Shown: positions 48,606 to 60,262 of the stretch, piece by piece | Layout of the letters: every line of letters starts with the position of its first letter | How positions within the stretch are numbered: the stretch's first letter is position 1 | Assembly: GCF_014203665.1 (NCBI RefSeq) | Contig: NZ_JACHJN010000003.1 | Span: 372,001-436,000, forward strand | DNA length: 64,000 nt | Direction: 5' to 3' | From: Saccharothrix tamanrassetensis | GTDB taxonomy: Bacteria; Actinomycetota; Actinomycetes; Mycobacteriales; Pseudonocardiaceae | Notes under the pieces: model-generated | What the model was told of the DNA's origin: nothing | The model's database searches: none | The model's input: only the letters and a program-made list of their open reading frames with translations | Position numbers and translations under genes: made by a program

Positions 48606-50045
48606 GTGACTGGTCCACAAGGTGTGAGCGCCCAGCCTCGGGTGATCGCGGGCAGGTACACGCTGCTCGGCGAACTCGGCCGAGGCGGCATGGGGGTGGT
48701 CTGGCGCGCCCAGGACACCGTGATCGGCCGCCAGGTCGCGATCAAGGAGCTGCACCTGCCCGACGGCATCGCGCACGAGGAGCGCCGGGTGCTGGAGGAA
48801 CGGGTGCTGCGCGAGGCGCGCACCGCGGGCCGGCTCAACGATCCCGGCGTGGTCACCGTGTTCGACGTGGTCGCCGAGCACGGCATGACCTACATCGTGA
48901 TGGAACTCGTGGAAGCCGCCACGCTGTCCACGATCATCGCCCAGGGCGGCCCGCTGCCGCAGGACCGGGTGATCGCCGTCGCGGTGCAGGCGCTGTCCGC
49001 GCTGGACACCGCCCACCAGGCCGGGATCGTGCACCGCGACGTGAAGCCCGGCAACCTGATGGTGCAGCCCAACGGCCGCGTCAAGCTCACCGACTTCGGC
49101 ATCGCCCAGGCCGTGGACGACCCCCGGCTGACCACCAGCGGCAGCCTGATCGGCTCGCCCGCGTACATGTCGCCGGAACGCATCCACGGCCACGAGGCGT
49201 CGCCCGCGTCCGACCTGTGGGCGCTGGGTGCCACGCTCTGCTACGCCGTGGAGGGCGCGAACCCCTACGAGCGCTCCACCACCGCGTCCACCCTGCACGC
49301 GATCATGAACGAGATGCCCCGGCTGACCAGGGCGCACGGCGTGCTGGCCGCGGTGATCACCGGCCTGATGATGCCCGATCCGAACGCCCGGCTCACCGGC
49401 CCGCAGGCGCGCGCCATGCTGGAACGCGCCGCCGCCCACCCCACCCCGCCGCAGGGCTTCGCCGGACCGCCCCCGACCATGCAGTACCGCGCGCAGCCTC
49501 CGCAGCAGCGCAAGCCGTGGCTGAAAGGCCTGATCACGGCCGGCGTCGCGGTGGGCGCGGTGTTGTTCTTCCTGGGCGGCGTCATGGTCGACCGGTGGCT
49601 GTTCACCGACAAGCCGCCGGCCGCGATGGCGCCGACGGTCACCTTCGGCGGCGGCGGTCAGCTGCCCGAGTTCAGGCTGGGCGTGAACCAGTGCGGTGAC
49701 GACTTCCTGGCCGACTCGGTGCGGGTGGGGAGCGCGGACTGCGACGAAGAGCACAACATCGAGGTGTTCGCGCAGGCCGACGCGTTCGGCTCGCTGACCT
49801 CCGTGCCCTACCCCGGTGAGCAGGTCCTGCGCGGGTTCGCCGAGGACTACTGCACGCTGGTGTTCCAGTCCTCGCGGGTGCCGCTGGAGTCCAAGGGCAC
49901 CACGCTGCGGTACGCGGCGGTCGTCCCCACCCAGGACGAGTGGAGGCAGGACTACGCCGCGTCCAAGGGCACCAGGGAGATCGCCTGCGTGCTGTGGAAC
50001 AAGGACCGCGCGCTGCTCAACGACCAAGTCTACGCCGAGAAGTAG
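48606..50045 (+). CDS. membrane Ser/Thr protein kinase with septum-formation-like ectodomain
   Basis: The 479-residue protein has a cytoplasmic kinase domain: Gly loop GRGGMG (25-30), ATP lysine Lys47, catalytic HRDVKPGN (143-150), and DFG at 163-165. One helix (about 305-327, GLITAGVAVGAVLFFLGGVMV) crosses the membrane. The extracellular part, with cysteines in NQCGDDF, ADCDEEHN, EDYCTL and IACVLW, has the CG.D-CDE.H pattern of the septum-formation (PF13845-like) family. It may sense a cell-wall or division signal. GAGGAG precedes GTG 48606. Confidence 0.92.
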   Translation: MTGPQGVSAQPRVIAGRYTLLGELGRGGMGVVWRAQDTVIGRQVAIKELHLPDGIAHEERRVLEERVLREARTAGRLNDPGVVTVFDVVAEHGMTYIVMELVEAATLSTIIAQGGPLPQDRVIAVAVQALSALDTAHQAGIVHRDVKPGNLMVQPNGRVKLTDFGIAQAVDDPRLTTSGSLIGSPAYMSPERIHGHEASPASDLWALGATLCYAVEGANPYERSTTASTLHAIMNEMPRLTRAHGVLAAVITGLMMPDPNARLTGPQARAMLERAAAHPTPPQGFAGPPPTMQYRAQPPQQRKPWLKGLITAGVAVGAVLFFLGGVMVDRWLFTDKPPAAMAPTVTFGGGGQLPEFRLGVNQCGDDFLADSVRVGSADCDEEHNIEVFAQADAFGSLTSVPYPGEQVLRGFAEDYCTLVFQSSRVPLESKGTTLRYAAVVPTQDEWRQDYAASKGTREIACVLWNKDRALLNDQVYAEK

Positions 50046-50059
50046 CCCGGACCCGGAAG

Positions 50060-50065
50060 TAGCCT
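50060..50065 (+). promoter_or_regulatory. -10 box, leaderless start
   Basis: TAGCCT, 6 bases before ATG 50072. Confidence 0.4.
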
Positions 50066-50071
50066 GGGGGC

Positions 50072-50692
50072 ATGGGTGTCGCACAGGACGAACGCAGGCT
50101 GCTGACCGGGCTGTTCGCCGAGGTGGGGCCGGACGCGCCCACCCTGTGCGACCCGTGGCGGACCAGGGACCTCGCCGCGCACCTCGTGCTGCGGGAACGC
50201 CGCCCGGACGCCGCGGCGGGCATCCTGGTCAAGCCGCTCGCCCGCCACACGCGCAAGGTCCAGGACGGCTACGCCGCCAAGCCGTGGCCCGAACTGGTCG
50301 CGCTGGTGCGCGGCGGACCGCCTCGGTGGTCGCCCTACGCGCTGCTGGACGAGCTGGTGAACAGCGTCGAGTACTTCGTGCACCACGAGGACGTCCGGCG
50401 CGCCCGGGACGACTGGCGGCCGCGTTCGCCGGACCCGCGGCGCGACGCCGTGCTGTGGAAGGGGCTGCGCACCGCGGCCAGGCTCACCTACCGCCGCAGC
50501 CCGGTGGGCGTGGTGCTGCGCCGCCCCGACGGCGGGTCGGTCACGGCAAAGACCGGGCCGAACCCCGTCGTGCTGACCGGGCAGGTCTCGGAATTGCTGG
50601 TGCACGCGTTCGGCCGCGATCGCGCCGAGGTGGAATACGACGGCGACCGGGACGCCGTCCGGGCGGTGAGAACGCTGGACCGGAGCATGTGA
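50072..50692 (+). CDS. TIGR03085 family metal-binding (DinB-fold) protein
   Basis: The 206-residue protein matches an actinobacterial family related to mycothiol-dependent maleylpyruvate isomerases. Features are PTLCDPWRTRDLAAHLVLRERRPD with the family histidine in AAHL, and EYFVHHEDVRRA with two likely metal ligands (HH). The fold is a DinB-like four-helix bundle. Substrate unknown; a mycothiol-linked role is only inferred from the family. Confidence 0.85.
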   Translation: MGVAQDERRLLTGLFAEVGPDAPTLCDPWRTRDLAAHLVLRERRPDAAAGILVKPLARHTRKVQDGYAAKPWPELVALVRGGPPRWSPYALLDELVNSVEYFVHHEDVRRARDDWRPRSPDPRRDAVLWKGLRTAARLTYRRSPVGVVLRRPDGGSVTAKTGPNPVVLTGQVSELLVHAFGRDRAEVEYDGDRDAVRAVRTLDRSM

Positions 50693-50729
50693 AAACCGGC
50701 CCATCACGGACCGCGTGCAGGTCAGGCGG

Positions 50730-53300
<2,571 letters not shown>

Positions 53301-53314
<14 letters not shown>

Positions 53315-53453
53315 CCCGCACCTGATCAGCGGTTCCCCCGACGACCGCGTCCGCGCCCGGCCACACCAGCCGGGCCCGGACGCGGTCGCCTACGGTGAAC
53401 GCGGCGAGCGCGTTCTCCGCAGCGCTCAGGCGCAGTCGCACGCGGCCGGTCAT
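53301..53453 (-). CDS. candidate 50-residue protein or gene remnant
   Basis: ATG 53453 opens a short frame (MTGRVRLRLSAAENALAAF, then TVGDRVRARLVWPGADAVV) ending in TGA at 53301-53303. More than 80% of third positions are G/C. The pattern resembles a small beta-barrel (TOBE-like) piece, which could also be a remnant of a larger gene. GTG 53474 would add seven residues. It overlaps the end of the RNase J gene by 14 bases. Unproven. Confidence 0.3.
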
Positions 53454-53491
53454 GCGGCTCGCCGCCCTGGACACCAGTTCGGAGGACTGAC

Positions 53492-53677
53492 ATGCCCCCT
53501 GCCGACCGCCTCACGTGGCGGACTTCCAGCTCCAGCAGCAACGGCGAGAACTGCGTCGAGGTCGCGCCCGTCGCCGGCGGCGCGACGGTCCGTGACACCA
53601 AGCACCGCGCCGGCGGGACGGTCTCGTTCACGTCCGCCGCGTGGGAAGCCTTCATCGCCGGCCTCACCCGGGCGTAG
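53492..53677 (+). CDS. DUF397 protein
   Basis: The 61-residue protein has the DUF397 pattern: LTWRTSSSSSNGENCVEVAP, VRDTKHRAGGTVSFTSAAWEAFI. These small proteins are abundant in mycelial actinobacteria and usually follow an XRE/Scr1-type regulator. GGAGG lies 6 bases before ATG 53492. No XRE gene is adjacent here, so it is an orphan. It overlaps the convergent EamA gene by 14 bases. Confidence 0.87.
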   Translation: MPPADRLTWRTSSSSSNGENCVEVAPVAGGATVRDTKHRAGGTVSFTSAAWEAFIAGLTRA

Positions 53678-54575
53678 GAACGGGTTCCACGACGGGAACG
53701 GTGCGGCTGCTCGCCACCTGGACGACGGCCGCACCTCCCAGCAGCACCACCGCGCCGGCCACCTGCACGACGTTCAGCGCCTCGCTCAACAGCCACCACG
53801 CCAGCACGGTCGCCACCACGGGCTCCAGGAACCCGATCACGCTGGCCGCCGAGGAAGGCAGGTGCCGCAGCGAGAACATGCCCGCCAGGTAAGGCAGCGC
53901 GGTCGCCACCAAGGCCAAGCCCGGCAACAAGAGCCACGCCGGCCCGAGTTCGGTCGACTGCCCCATGGGCACCAGCCAGGGCGGGCTGAACACGGCCAGC
54001 GCCACCGCGCCGACCAGCATCCCCAACGCGAGCACCCCGAACGGGTCGTGCCGGCCCGCCGCCCTCTCCCCGAGCAGGTAGTAGGCGGCCGTGCAGACCG
54101 CCGACGCCAACCCGGCCAGCACACCCGCGGTGTCGAGCCGGAGCGACCGCCACACCTCGCCGATCACCGCCAGACCCAGCAGCGCCACCGCCATCCCCCA
54201 CCAGACGGCGCCCGCCAACCGCGTCCCGCGCACGAACCGCACCCACAACGCCACCAGGATCGGCGCGGTGAACTCCAGCAACATCGCGATGGCGACGGGG
54301 ATCCGCGCCGCCGACACGAAGAACAGCAACGGCGCGCCGATCACGCCGAACAGCCCGTACCCGGCGGCCAGCGCCCAGGAGCCACGGGCGAACCGCAGCG
54401 CCCGAGGCCGCACCGACGCCACGAAGACCAGCAGCACCACGGCCGCGATGCCGATCCGCGCGCTGGTGACCTGAACCGGCGTCACGCCGACGGCCATCAC
54501 GGGTTTCGCCATCACACCGGACATGCCGAACGTCAGGGACGACAGCAGCGCCAACGCCAGACCCCTGGTGCTCAC
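53664..54575 (-). CDS. EamA family transporter
   Basis: The 303-residue protein has ten predicted helices in two EamA repeats (GLALALLSSLTFGMSGVMAK at the start; SSAASVIGFLEPVVATVLAWWLLSE in the second repeat). It probably exports small metabolites or amino acids. GTG 54575 overlaps the stop of the upstream acyltransferase gene (GTGA), so the pair is coupled. Confidence 0.9.
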   Translation of the reverse strand: MSTRGLALALLSSLTFGMSGVMAKPVMAVGVTPVQVTSARIGIAAVVLLVFVASVRPRALRFARGSWALAAGYGLFGVIGAPLLFFVSAARIPVAIAMLLEFTAPILVALWVRFVRGTRLAGAVWWGMAVALLGLAVIGEVWRSLRLDTAGVLAGLASAVCTAAYYLLGERAAGRHDPFGVLALGMLVGAVALAVFSPPWLVPMGQSTELGPAWLLLPGLALVATALPYLAGMFSLRHLPSSAASVIGFLEPVVATVLAWWLLSEALNVVQVAGAVVLLGGAAVVQVASSRTVPVVEPVPTPG

Positions 54576-55351
54576 GCCGCTTCCGGGCGCCACGGGCTGT
54601 TGCCCGTCGTGGGACGGGTGGGGTCGTGGAACTTCGGCCGGTCGGGTTCGTCGGCCCGCAGCGGCACCAGACCGGCCGTGATGGCCCGCATGATCCGTTC
54701 GTGCGCCCGCCGCGCGTCCCCCGGATGCCCGTCCCGGAGGTCCGACAGGTCGACCGGCGCGCCGAAGTGCACCTGGAACGTCGGACGCCGGCGCAGCCCG
54801 CGCAGGTAGGACGTCAGGTAGGGCTTGAGGTCCGCCCACCCGTCGACCCGGGTGTTGCCCCAGTAGACGGCTTCGTGCGCGCCCCACTGGCTGACCGGGA
54901 TCACCGGGACCTCGCCGCTCAACGCCAACCGCGCCGCACCGGTCTTGCCGCGTTCCGGCCACAGGCCGGGGTCCTTGCTGATGCCGCCTTCCGGGTACAC
55001 GGCGAGCGGGTCGCCGCTGCTGCGCAGTGCTTCCACCGCCCGGTGGTAGGCCTCGCCCACGGACGCCGACGCGCGGTCGACGCGCAGGTGACCGGACGCC
55101 TTCAGCGCGGGCCCCAGCACCGGGGCGTCGAGCAGCCCGCCCGCCAGCATGAAGCGCGGGGCGACGCCGATCTTGTGGCACGCGGCGATCAGCACGAACG
55201 GGTCGAGGTTGCCGATGTGGTTGGACGCGAGCAGCAGGGGACGGCCCTTGAGGTCTGCCGGGATGTCGCCGGTGACTCGAAGCCGTCCGCTCAGACCGAC
55301 GAACCCGCGGTCGACGGTGGTCAGCACGCGCCACAGCAGTGGTGTGGACAC
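54572..55351 (-). CDS. PlsC-type 1-acylglycerol-3-phosphate acyltransferase
   Basis: The 259-residue enzyme has the HxxxxD motif in LLASNHIGNLDPF and the phosphate-binding motif AVYPEGGISKD. It probably acylates lysophosphatidate or a related lysolipid at the membrane. GTG 55351 is chosen because TAGCCT lies 8 bases upstream and the longer frame has no start support. It is divergent from ftsK. Confidence 0.9.
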   Translation of the reverse strand: MSTPLLWRVLTTVDRGFVGLSGRLRVTGDIPADLKGRPLLLASNHIGNLDPFVLIAACHKIGVAPRFMLAGGLLDAPVLGPALKASGHLRVDRASASVGEAYHRAVEALRSSGDPLAVYPEGGISKDPGLWPERGKTGAARLALSGEVPVIPVSQWGAHEAVYWGNTRVDGWADLKPYLTSYLRGLRRRPTFQVHFGAPVDLSDLRDGHPGDARRAHERIMRAITAGLVPLRADEPDRPKFHDPTRPTTGNSPWRPEAA

Positions 55352-55359
55352 AGCGGGGA

Positions 55360-55365
55360 AGGCTA
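55360..55365 (-). promoter_or_regulatory. -10 box, leaderless start of the acyltransferase
   Basis: TAGCCT on the minus strand, 8 bases before GTG 55351. Confidence 0.45.
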
Positions 55366-55469
55366 CGGCGTGTCGACGTGTGGGTGCACTCGATTCAGGG
55401 CAACTATGGGCGTCGGGCAACGCACGTCACGTCCTCTGTGACCGTTGTGGCCGGTGGGACTCGAGGGGC

Positions 55470-55475
55470 TAACTT
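55470..55475 (+). promoter_or_regulatory. -10 box, leaderless start of ftsK
   Basis: TAACTT, 6 bases before ATG 55482. Confidence 0.45.
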
Positions 55476-55481
55476 AGACGC

Positions 55482-57926
55482 ATGGCTGGCCGAACCGGTA
55501 CCTCGCGCGGCAAGGGCACGACCCGTGGCTCCAGGGCCGGGTCGAAGCCTCGCGCGGCCGCGTCCAAGCCCAGGTCACGTGCCACCACCAGGAAACCCGC
55601 GGCCCGCAAGTCGTCCGGCTCGGTGGGCAAGGTCTGGGGTCTGCTCGGGCGCGGTGTCGGCGGTGTGGTGCGGGCGGTCGGCCGCGGCAAGGAGTTGGAC
55701 CCGGCGCACCGCCGGGACGGTCTGGCGCTGGTGCTGATCTCGCTCGCGGTGATCACCGGTGCGGGCGTGTGGTGGCAGGCGGGCGGCCCGGTGGGGCAGT
55801 GGGTGGACGTCGCGGTGCGCAGTTCGGTCGGCGCGCCGGCGATGATCCTGCCCGTGGTGCTGCTGGTGGTCGGCGTGGCGCTCATGCGCACCGACGCGAA
55901 CCCGGAGGCCCGTCCCCGGCTGGTGATCGGCGGGGTGCTGGTCGCGGTCGGGTTCCTGGGCATGTTCCACCTCATCGGCGGTCTGCCCGCCGATCCCGTC
56001 GAGCGCCGCGGTGCGGGCGGTGCCCTCGGCTACCTGGCCGGCGGTTTCCTCGCGCAGGGCCTCACCCCGTGGGTCGCCGGTCCGCTGCTGGTGCTGATCT
56101 TCGGCTACGGCGTGCTGGTGCTGGCGCACCTGCCGATCCGCGACGTGCCCGCGAAGCTCGGCGCGCTGCTGCACGGCCGCCGCGCCGAGGACGAGACGGA
56201 AGGTCTCGGCCGGGAGGACGACGAGGCCGTCGAGGAGGAGCCCAAGCCGGTCCGACTGCGGCGCCCTTCCCGGCGCAGGCAGGCCGCCGTCCCCGACGAG
56301 CAGCAGCCCGAACTGCCGCTGGACGCCGAGGAGCAGCCGCCGCCACCGCCGCGTCCCGCGCCCAAGCCCAAGCCGTCCTCGGAACCCTCCGAGAAACCCA
56401 AGCCCACCATGGCGGTGCGCGCGGTCGAGGGCGACTACAAGCTGCCGCCGCCCACCATCCTCAAGGACGGCGACGCGCCGAAGGCCCGCAGCAAGGCCAA
56501 CGACCAGATGATCGAGGCCATCACCGGCGTGCTGGACCAGTTCTCCATCGACGCCCAGGTCACCGGCTTCACCAGGGGCCCGACGGTGACCCGGTACGAG
56601 GTGGAGCTGGGGCCTGGCGTGAAGGTCGAGAAGATCACCGCGCTGACCAAGAACATCGCCTACGCGGTGGCCACCGACAACGTGCGGCTGCTCGCGCCCA
56701 TCCCCGGCAAGTCGGCGGTCGGCATCGAGGTGCCCAACAGCGACCGCGAGATGGTGCGGCTGGGCGACGTGCTGCGCTCGCCGTCCACGGTCAAGGACAA
56801 CCACCCGATGGTGATCGGGCTGGGCAAGGACATCGAGGGCCACTTCGTCACCGCGAACCTGACCAAGATGCCGCACCTGCTGGTCGCGGGTTCCACCGGT
56901 TCCGGCAAGTCGAGCTTCGTGAACTCGATGCTGGTGTCGCTGCTGGCGCGGGCGACGCCGGACGAGGTGCGGATGATCCTGATCGACCCGAAGATGGTCG
57001 AACTCACCCCGTACGAGGGGATCCCGCACCTGATCACGCCCATCATCACCCAGCCGAAGAAGGCCGCCGCCGCGCTGGCCTGGCTGGTGGAGGAGATGGA
57101 GCAGCGCTACCAGGACATGCAGGTCAACCGGGTGCGCCACATCGACGACTTCAACCGCAAGGTGAAGTCCGGCGAGATCAGCGCACCGCCCGGCAGCGAA
57201 CGCGTCTACCGGCCGTACCCGTACATCATGGCGATCGTGGACGAGCTGGCGGACCTGATGATGACCGCGCCGCGCGACGTGGAGGACGCGATCGTGCGGA
57301 TCACCCAGAAGGCGCGGGCGGCGGGCATCCACCTGGTGCTGGCCACGCAGCGGCCGTCGGTGGACGTGGTGACCGGCCTGATCAAGACGAACGTGCCGTC
57401 CCGGCTGGCGTTCGCGACCTCGTCGCTGACCGACTCGCGGGTCATCCTGGACCAGCCGGGCGCGGAGAAGCTGATCGGCATGGGCGACGGCCTGTACCTG
57501 CCGATGGGCGCGTCGAAGCCGGTGCGCGTGCAGGGCGCGTTCGTCGGCGACGAGGAGATCGCCGAGATCGTCAACTTCACCAAGGACCAGGCGCAGCCGG
57601 AGTACACCGACGGCGTCACGGCGGCGAAGGCGGGCGAGAAGAAGGAGATCGACGCCGACATCGGCGACGACCTGGAGCTGCTGATCCAGGCGGCGGAGCT
57701 GATCGTCACGTCCCAGTTCGGCTCGACGTCGATGCTCCAGCGCAAGCTGCGGGTGGGCTTCGCCAAGGCGGGCCGGCTGATGGACCTGCTGGAGACGCGC
57801 GGCGTGGTCGGCCCGTCGGAGGGCTCCAAGGCCCGCGACGTGCTGATCAAGCCGGACGAGCTGGACTCGCTGGTGTACCTGATCCGGGGCGGTTCAGCCC
57901 CCGACCCGTCCGACGACGGGGACTGA
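55482..57926 (+). CDS. ftsK: FtsK/SpoIIIE DNA translocase
   Basis: The 814-residue protein pumps chromosomal DNA through division septa. A basic Arg/Lys/Ala N-terminal tail is followed by four membrane helices (about residues 85-210), a charged Pro-rich linker, the alpha-beta motor with Walker [10 protein letters not shown] (about 470-478) and Walker [14 protein letters not shown], and the DNA-binding gamma domain at the C-terminus ([22 protein letters not shown]). The tail is a normal end. Confidence 0.96.
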   Translation: MAGRTGTSRGKGTTRGSRAGSKPRAAASKPRSRATTRKPAARKSSGSVGKVWGLLGRGVGGVVRAVGRGKELDPAHRRDGLALVLISLAVITGAGVWWQAGGPVGQWVDVAVRSSVGAPAMILPVVLLVVGVALMRTDANPEARPRLVIGGVLVAVGFLGMFHLIGGLPADPVERRGAGGALGYLAGGFLAQGLTPWVAGPLLVLIFGYGVLVLAHLPIRDVPAKLGALLHGRRAEDETEGLGREDDEAVEEEPKPVRLRRPSRRRQAAVPDEQQPELPLDAEEQPPPPPRPAPKPKPSSEPSEKPKPTMAVRAVEGDYKLPPPTILKDGDAPKARSKANDQMIEAITGVLDQFSIDAQVTGFTRGPTVTRYEVELGPGVKVEKITALTKNIAYAVATDNVRLLAPIPGKSAVGIEVPNSDREMVRLGDVLRSPSTVKDNHPMVIGLGKDIEGHFVTANLTKMPHLLVAGSTGSGKSSFVNSMLVSLLARATPDEVRMILIDPKMVELTPYEGIPHLITPIITQPKKAAAALAWLVEEMEQRYQDMQVNRVRHIDDFNRKVKSGEISAPPGSERVYRPYPYIMAIVDELADLMMTAPRDVEDAIVRITQKARAAGIHLVLATQRPSVDVVTGLIKTNVPSRLAFATSSLTDSRVILDQPGAEKLIGMGDGLYLPMGASKPVRVQGAFVGDEEIAEIVNFTKDQAQPEYTDGVTAAKAGEKKEIDADIGDDLELLIQAAELIVTSQFGSTSMLQRKLRVGFAKAGRLMDLLETRGVVGPSEGSKARDVLIKPDELDSLVYLIRGGSAPDPSDDGD

Positions 57927-57936
57927 ACCGGACCCT

Positions 57937-57980
57937 CGGACCAGCCGGCTCCCGGATCAGCCGGCCTCGGATCAGCTGGC
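57937..57980. repeat. three 13-base near-identical repeats
   Basis: CGGACCAGCCGGC, CGGATCAGCCGGC and CGGATCAGCTGGC follow each other with 2-3 bases between. The last copy overlaps the phospholipase stop codon. Confidence 0.65.
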
Positions 57981-58397
57981 GCCGAACTCGCGGACGGCCT
58001 TGTAGTACAGGTCCGCGGTGCGGTTGCACGCCCAGTTGCCCGCGCACTGGTGGTACAGGTCGGCCTTGAACTTGTCGTCGATGCGGAGCCGGGTCGTCTC
58101 GTTGAACCGGCCCTGCCGCTTGTAGTTGCGGTACCCGAAGTCGTGCCGGTGGCACGCGGGCAGGAACTTGAAGCCGAACGGGTTGTCCGGCGACCAGGAG
58201 CAGCCGTCGGAGGACCAGTCGAGCTGGTCCCGGTAAGGGGTTCCGGCCCGGATGGAGCTGAACTGGGCCAGGGTCTTGCCGAACACGTAGTCGTCGGTCA
58301 CGGCCGGGGCGTCGATGGCGGCTTGCGCCGGGCCCGCGCCGACCAGCAGGGCGAGTGAGGTCAGGACGACGGCGAACGCGGCGCGCAGGGATGTCAC
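57972..58397 (-). CDS. secreted prokaryotic phospholipase A2
   Basis: The 141-residue preprotein has a signal peptide (TSLRAAFAVVLTSLALLVG, cut after AQA) and the PLA2 core: SSDGCSWSP, then ACHRHDFGYRNY, in which His-Asp forms the catalytic pair, and further cysteines (HQCAGNWACN) for disulfides. Related to Streptomyces violaceoruber PLA2, which needs calcium. GTG 58397 is chosen for its GAGGGGG ribosome site; ATG 58439 is the longer alternative. Confidence 0.92.
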   Translation of the reverse strand: MTSLRAAFAVVLTSLALLVGAGPAQAAIDAPAVTDDYVFGKTLAQFSSIRAGTPYRDQLDWSSDGCSWSPDNPFGFKFLPACHRHDFGYRNYKRQGRFNETTRLRIDDKFKADLYHQCAGNWACNRTADLYYKAVREFGAS

Positions 58398-58724
58398 GGT
58401 GGGTTTCCCCCTCGGTCGAACGTCTGTGAGGAGGTTCATACCGGCCCGCGAACGACGTCCGACAGCCCCAATAGGCTCACGGGGAGGCAACACCGGGTGA
58501 ACTCCTCCGGCGCCGCTTCGGACTCCCGATCCCGCCCGGCTCCCGCTCGCACCCCCGGCCGCCGGCTCGCACGCCCGAGCCGGGGCCCGCGTGCCCGGCG
58601 GACCGTTGGCCCGCCGGGCACGGGCGTCCCCGCGGCCGGGCGCGTCGGGTGGGCGAGCCGAACCCCTCCGCACCGGCTCGAACCACCCGGACGCCGTCGG
58701 CGCCGGGCACAGCTGGGCAGGGCG
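58398..58724. other. gene-free interval
   Basis: About 330 bases without a gene. It holds the phospholipase promoter region on the left and, toward the right, two hairpins: CCGGCTCG with CGAGCCGG (58562-58583) and the longer stem annotated separately. The rest is Pro/Arg-coding-like but lacks start signals and coding bias. Confidence 0.5.
58590..58622 (-). terminator. hairpin terminator of the MerR gene
   Basis: Perfect 12-bp stem CGTGCCCGGCGG with its complement (58611-58622) and a 9-base loop, about 100 bases after the MerR stop. Confidence 0.6.
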
Positions 58725-59567
58725 TCAGGAGTCGTCGCCCTGGTCGAGGAACCGCCGGATCGCGGGCTCATCCGGGATCTCGTTCTCGTTGTCTATGAGA
58801 CGTTCGGCGATGGGCAGAGGTTCCTCGGCCCACACCGGGCGGAAGTCGTCGCCGGGCAGCAGGCCGTGCCGGCGGGCGAACTCCTCGGCGGCCTCCCTGA
58901 TCGACTCGCGCAGCGTGCCCACGACCACGGTCTCGGCGGTGTAGGTCAGCTCGACCAGCAGCGCGCGGATCCGGTCGAGCTGGTCCTCCTGCTCGGACTT
59001 CGCGGCCAGCTGCGGCCACAGCCGGCGTTCGAAGACCTCGACGAAGTCGCCGGCGATGCCGTCCGTGGCGGCGCGCAGGTTGGCGAACTTGTCCAGCACG
59101 TCGTCACAGGGCACGGCGAGCAGCGCGAGCCGGTTGCCCGCCTCCAGCGCCCACCGCCGGGTGTGCGGCCACCCGCGCCGCCACCGCACCAGCCCGAGCT
59201 GGATGGCCCGCCGCAGCACGCGCGGTCGCACGTCACCCATCGGCACCAGCCGGGTGAGGTCGCGGACGCGCACCCGGACCCAGTCGTCCGGGCCTTCGGT
59301 GTCCCCGACGCCGAGCACCGCGGCGACGCTCGCGCCCTGCTCGCGCGCCTTCACCAGCTCCGCGATGGCGGGCAGCGAGAAACCCCGGGCCTGCAACCGC
59401 TGGACGAGCGTCAGGCGCTCGATGTGGGAGGCGTCGTAGAAGGCCTGCCTGCCCTGCCGTTTCGGCGGGTGGAGCAGGCCCTTGGTCTGGTACATGCGGA
59501 TCGTGCTGCCCGGCAGGCCCACCCGGACCGCCAGCTCGTCGACCGTCAGCTGCTCCACCCCGGCCAT
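58725..59567 (-). CDS. MerR family transcriptional regulator
   Basis: The 280-residue protein has an N-terminal MerR winged helix (LTVDELAVRVGLPGSTIRMYQTKGLL, then RQAFYDASHIERLTLVQRLQARGFSL) and a 190-residue C-terminal domain of unknown ligand. No metal-binding Cys cluster is visible, so it is not of the heavy-metal type. ATG 59567 starts below an inverted repeat that may be its operator. Confidence 0.87.
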   Translation of the reverse strand: MAGVEQLTVDELAVRVGLPGSTIRMYQTKGLLHPPKRQGRQAFYDASHIERLTLVQRLQARGFSLPAIAELVKAREQGASVAAVLGVGDTEGPDDWVRVRVRDLTRLVPMGDVRPRVLRRAIQLGLVRWRRGWPHTRRWALEAGNRLALLAVPCDDVLDKFANLRAATDGIAGDFVEVFERRLWPQLAAKSEQEDQLDRIRALLVELTYTAETVVVGTLRESIREAAEEFARRHGLLPGDDFRPVWAEEPLPIAERLIDNENEIPDEPAIRRFLDQGDDS

Positions 59568-59595
59568 CTTTCTGGGCCGTGGTTAGTCGAGTCAA

Positions 59596-59623
59596 GACTC
59601 TTCGAGTGAACGTTCGAAGAGTC
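59596..59623. promoter_or_regulatory. inverted repeat between the ArgA-type and MerR genes
   Basis: GACTCTTCGA and TCGAAGAGTC, perfect 10-base arms 8 bases apart, overlap the stop codon of the acetyltransferase and lie 29 bases upstream of the MerR start. It may be a MerR operator or a terminator. Confidence 0.45.
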
Positions 59624-60122
59624 AGAGGTGAAGCAGCATCCGCGAGTTCCCGAGCGTGTTCGGCTTGACGTAGGAGAGGTCCAGGAACTCCGCGACGCCC
59701 TCGTCGGCCGACCGCATGATCTCCTCGTACACCTCTGGCGAGACCGGCGTCCCGTCGATCTCCACGAACCCGTGCCGCCCGAAGAACTTCGTCTCGAACG
59801 TCAGCACGAACACCCGGGACAGCTGCAACTCGCGGGCCGTCTCGACCAGCCGCTGCACCAGCCGGTGCCCGATCCCGCGCCCCAACGCCTCCGGCGCCAC
59901 CGCGACCGTGCGGATCTCGGCCAGGTCCTCCCACAGCACGTGCAGCGCGCCACAGCCCAACAGCACGCCGTCCTCCTCGGCCACCCAGAACTCCTGGATG
60001 TCCTCGAACAGCGTGACCAGCGGCTTGGTCAGCAACACCTTGCCCGCGTACACGTCGATGAGGGCCTTCATGGCCCGCACATCACCGGTCCGGGCCCGCC
60101 GGACGTTGATCGGGTCGTTCAC
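59622..60122 (-). CDS. argA: amino-acid N-acetyltransferase (single-domain ArgA type)
   Basis: The 166-residue GNAT protein matches the short actinobacterial N-acetylglutamate synthases (about 170 residues in Mycobacterium). It has the acetyl-CoA loop VAPEALGRGIGHRLVQ and conserved FVLTFETKFFGRHGFVEID. It would make N-acetylglutamate for arginine synthesis. TACGTT lies 6 bases before GTG 60122. Confidence 0.85.
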   Translation of the reverse strand: MNDPINVRRARTGDVRAMKALIDVYAGKVLLTKPLVTLFEDIQEFWVAEEDGVLLGCGALHVLWEDLAEIRTVAVAPEALGRGIGHRLVQRLVETARELQLSRVFVLTFETKFFGRHGFVEIDGTPVSPEVYEEIMRSADEGVAEFLDLSYVKPNTLGNSRMLLHL

Positions 60123-60128
60123 CGCCCC

Positions 60129-60134
60129 AACGTA
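60129..60134 (-). promoter_or_regulatory. -10 box, leaderless start of the argA-type gene
   Basis: TACGTT on the minus strand, 6 bases before GTG 60122. Confidence 0.4.
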
Positions 60135-60253
60135 ACCCGTGCGGGCCGGTTGCCGTCGGTTGACGCTCCCGGTTCACGAAGTGCGACTATGGAGCACTCT
60201 CGAGGGCGTTTCATGCGGTTTACTGGCATGGATCAGGCTGTAACTTCTCGGAT

Positions 60254-60258
60254 GGAGG
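60254..60258 (+). promoter_or_regulatory. ribosome binding site of the AAA ATPase
   Basis: GGAGG, 4 bases before ATG 60263. Upstream at 60160-60190, TTGACG and GACTAT with a 19-base spacer form a weak promoter candidate. Confidence 0.5.
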
Positions 60259-60262
60259 TCTC

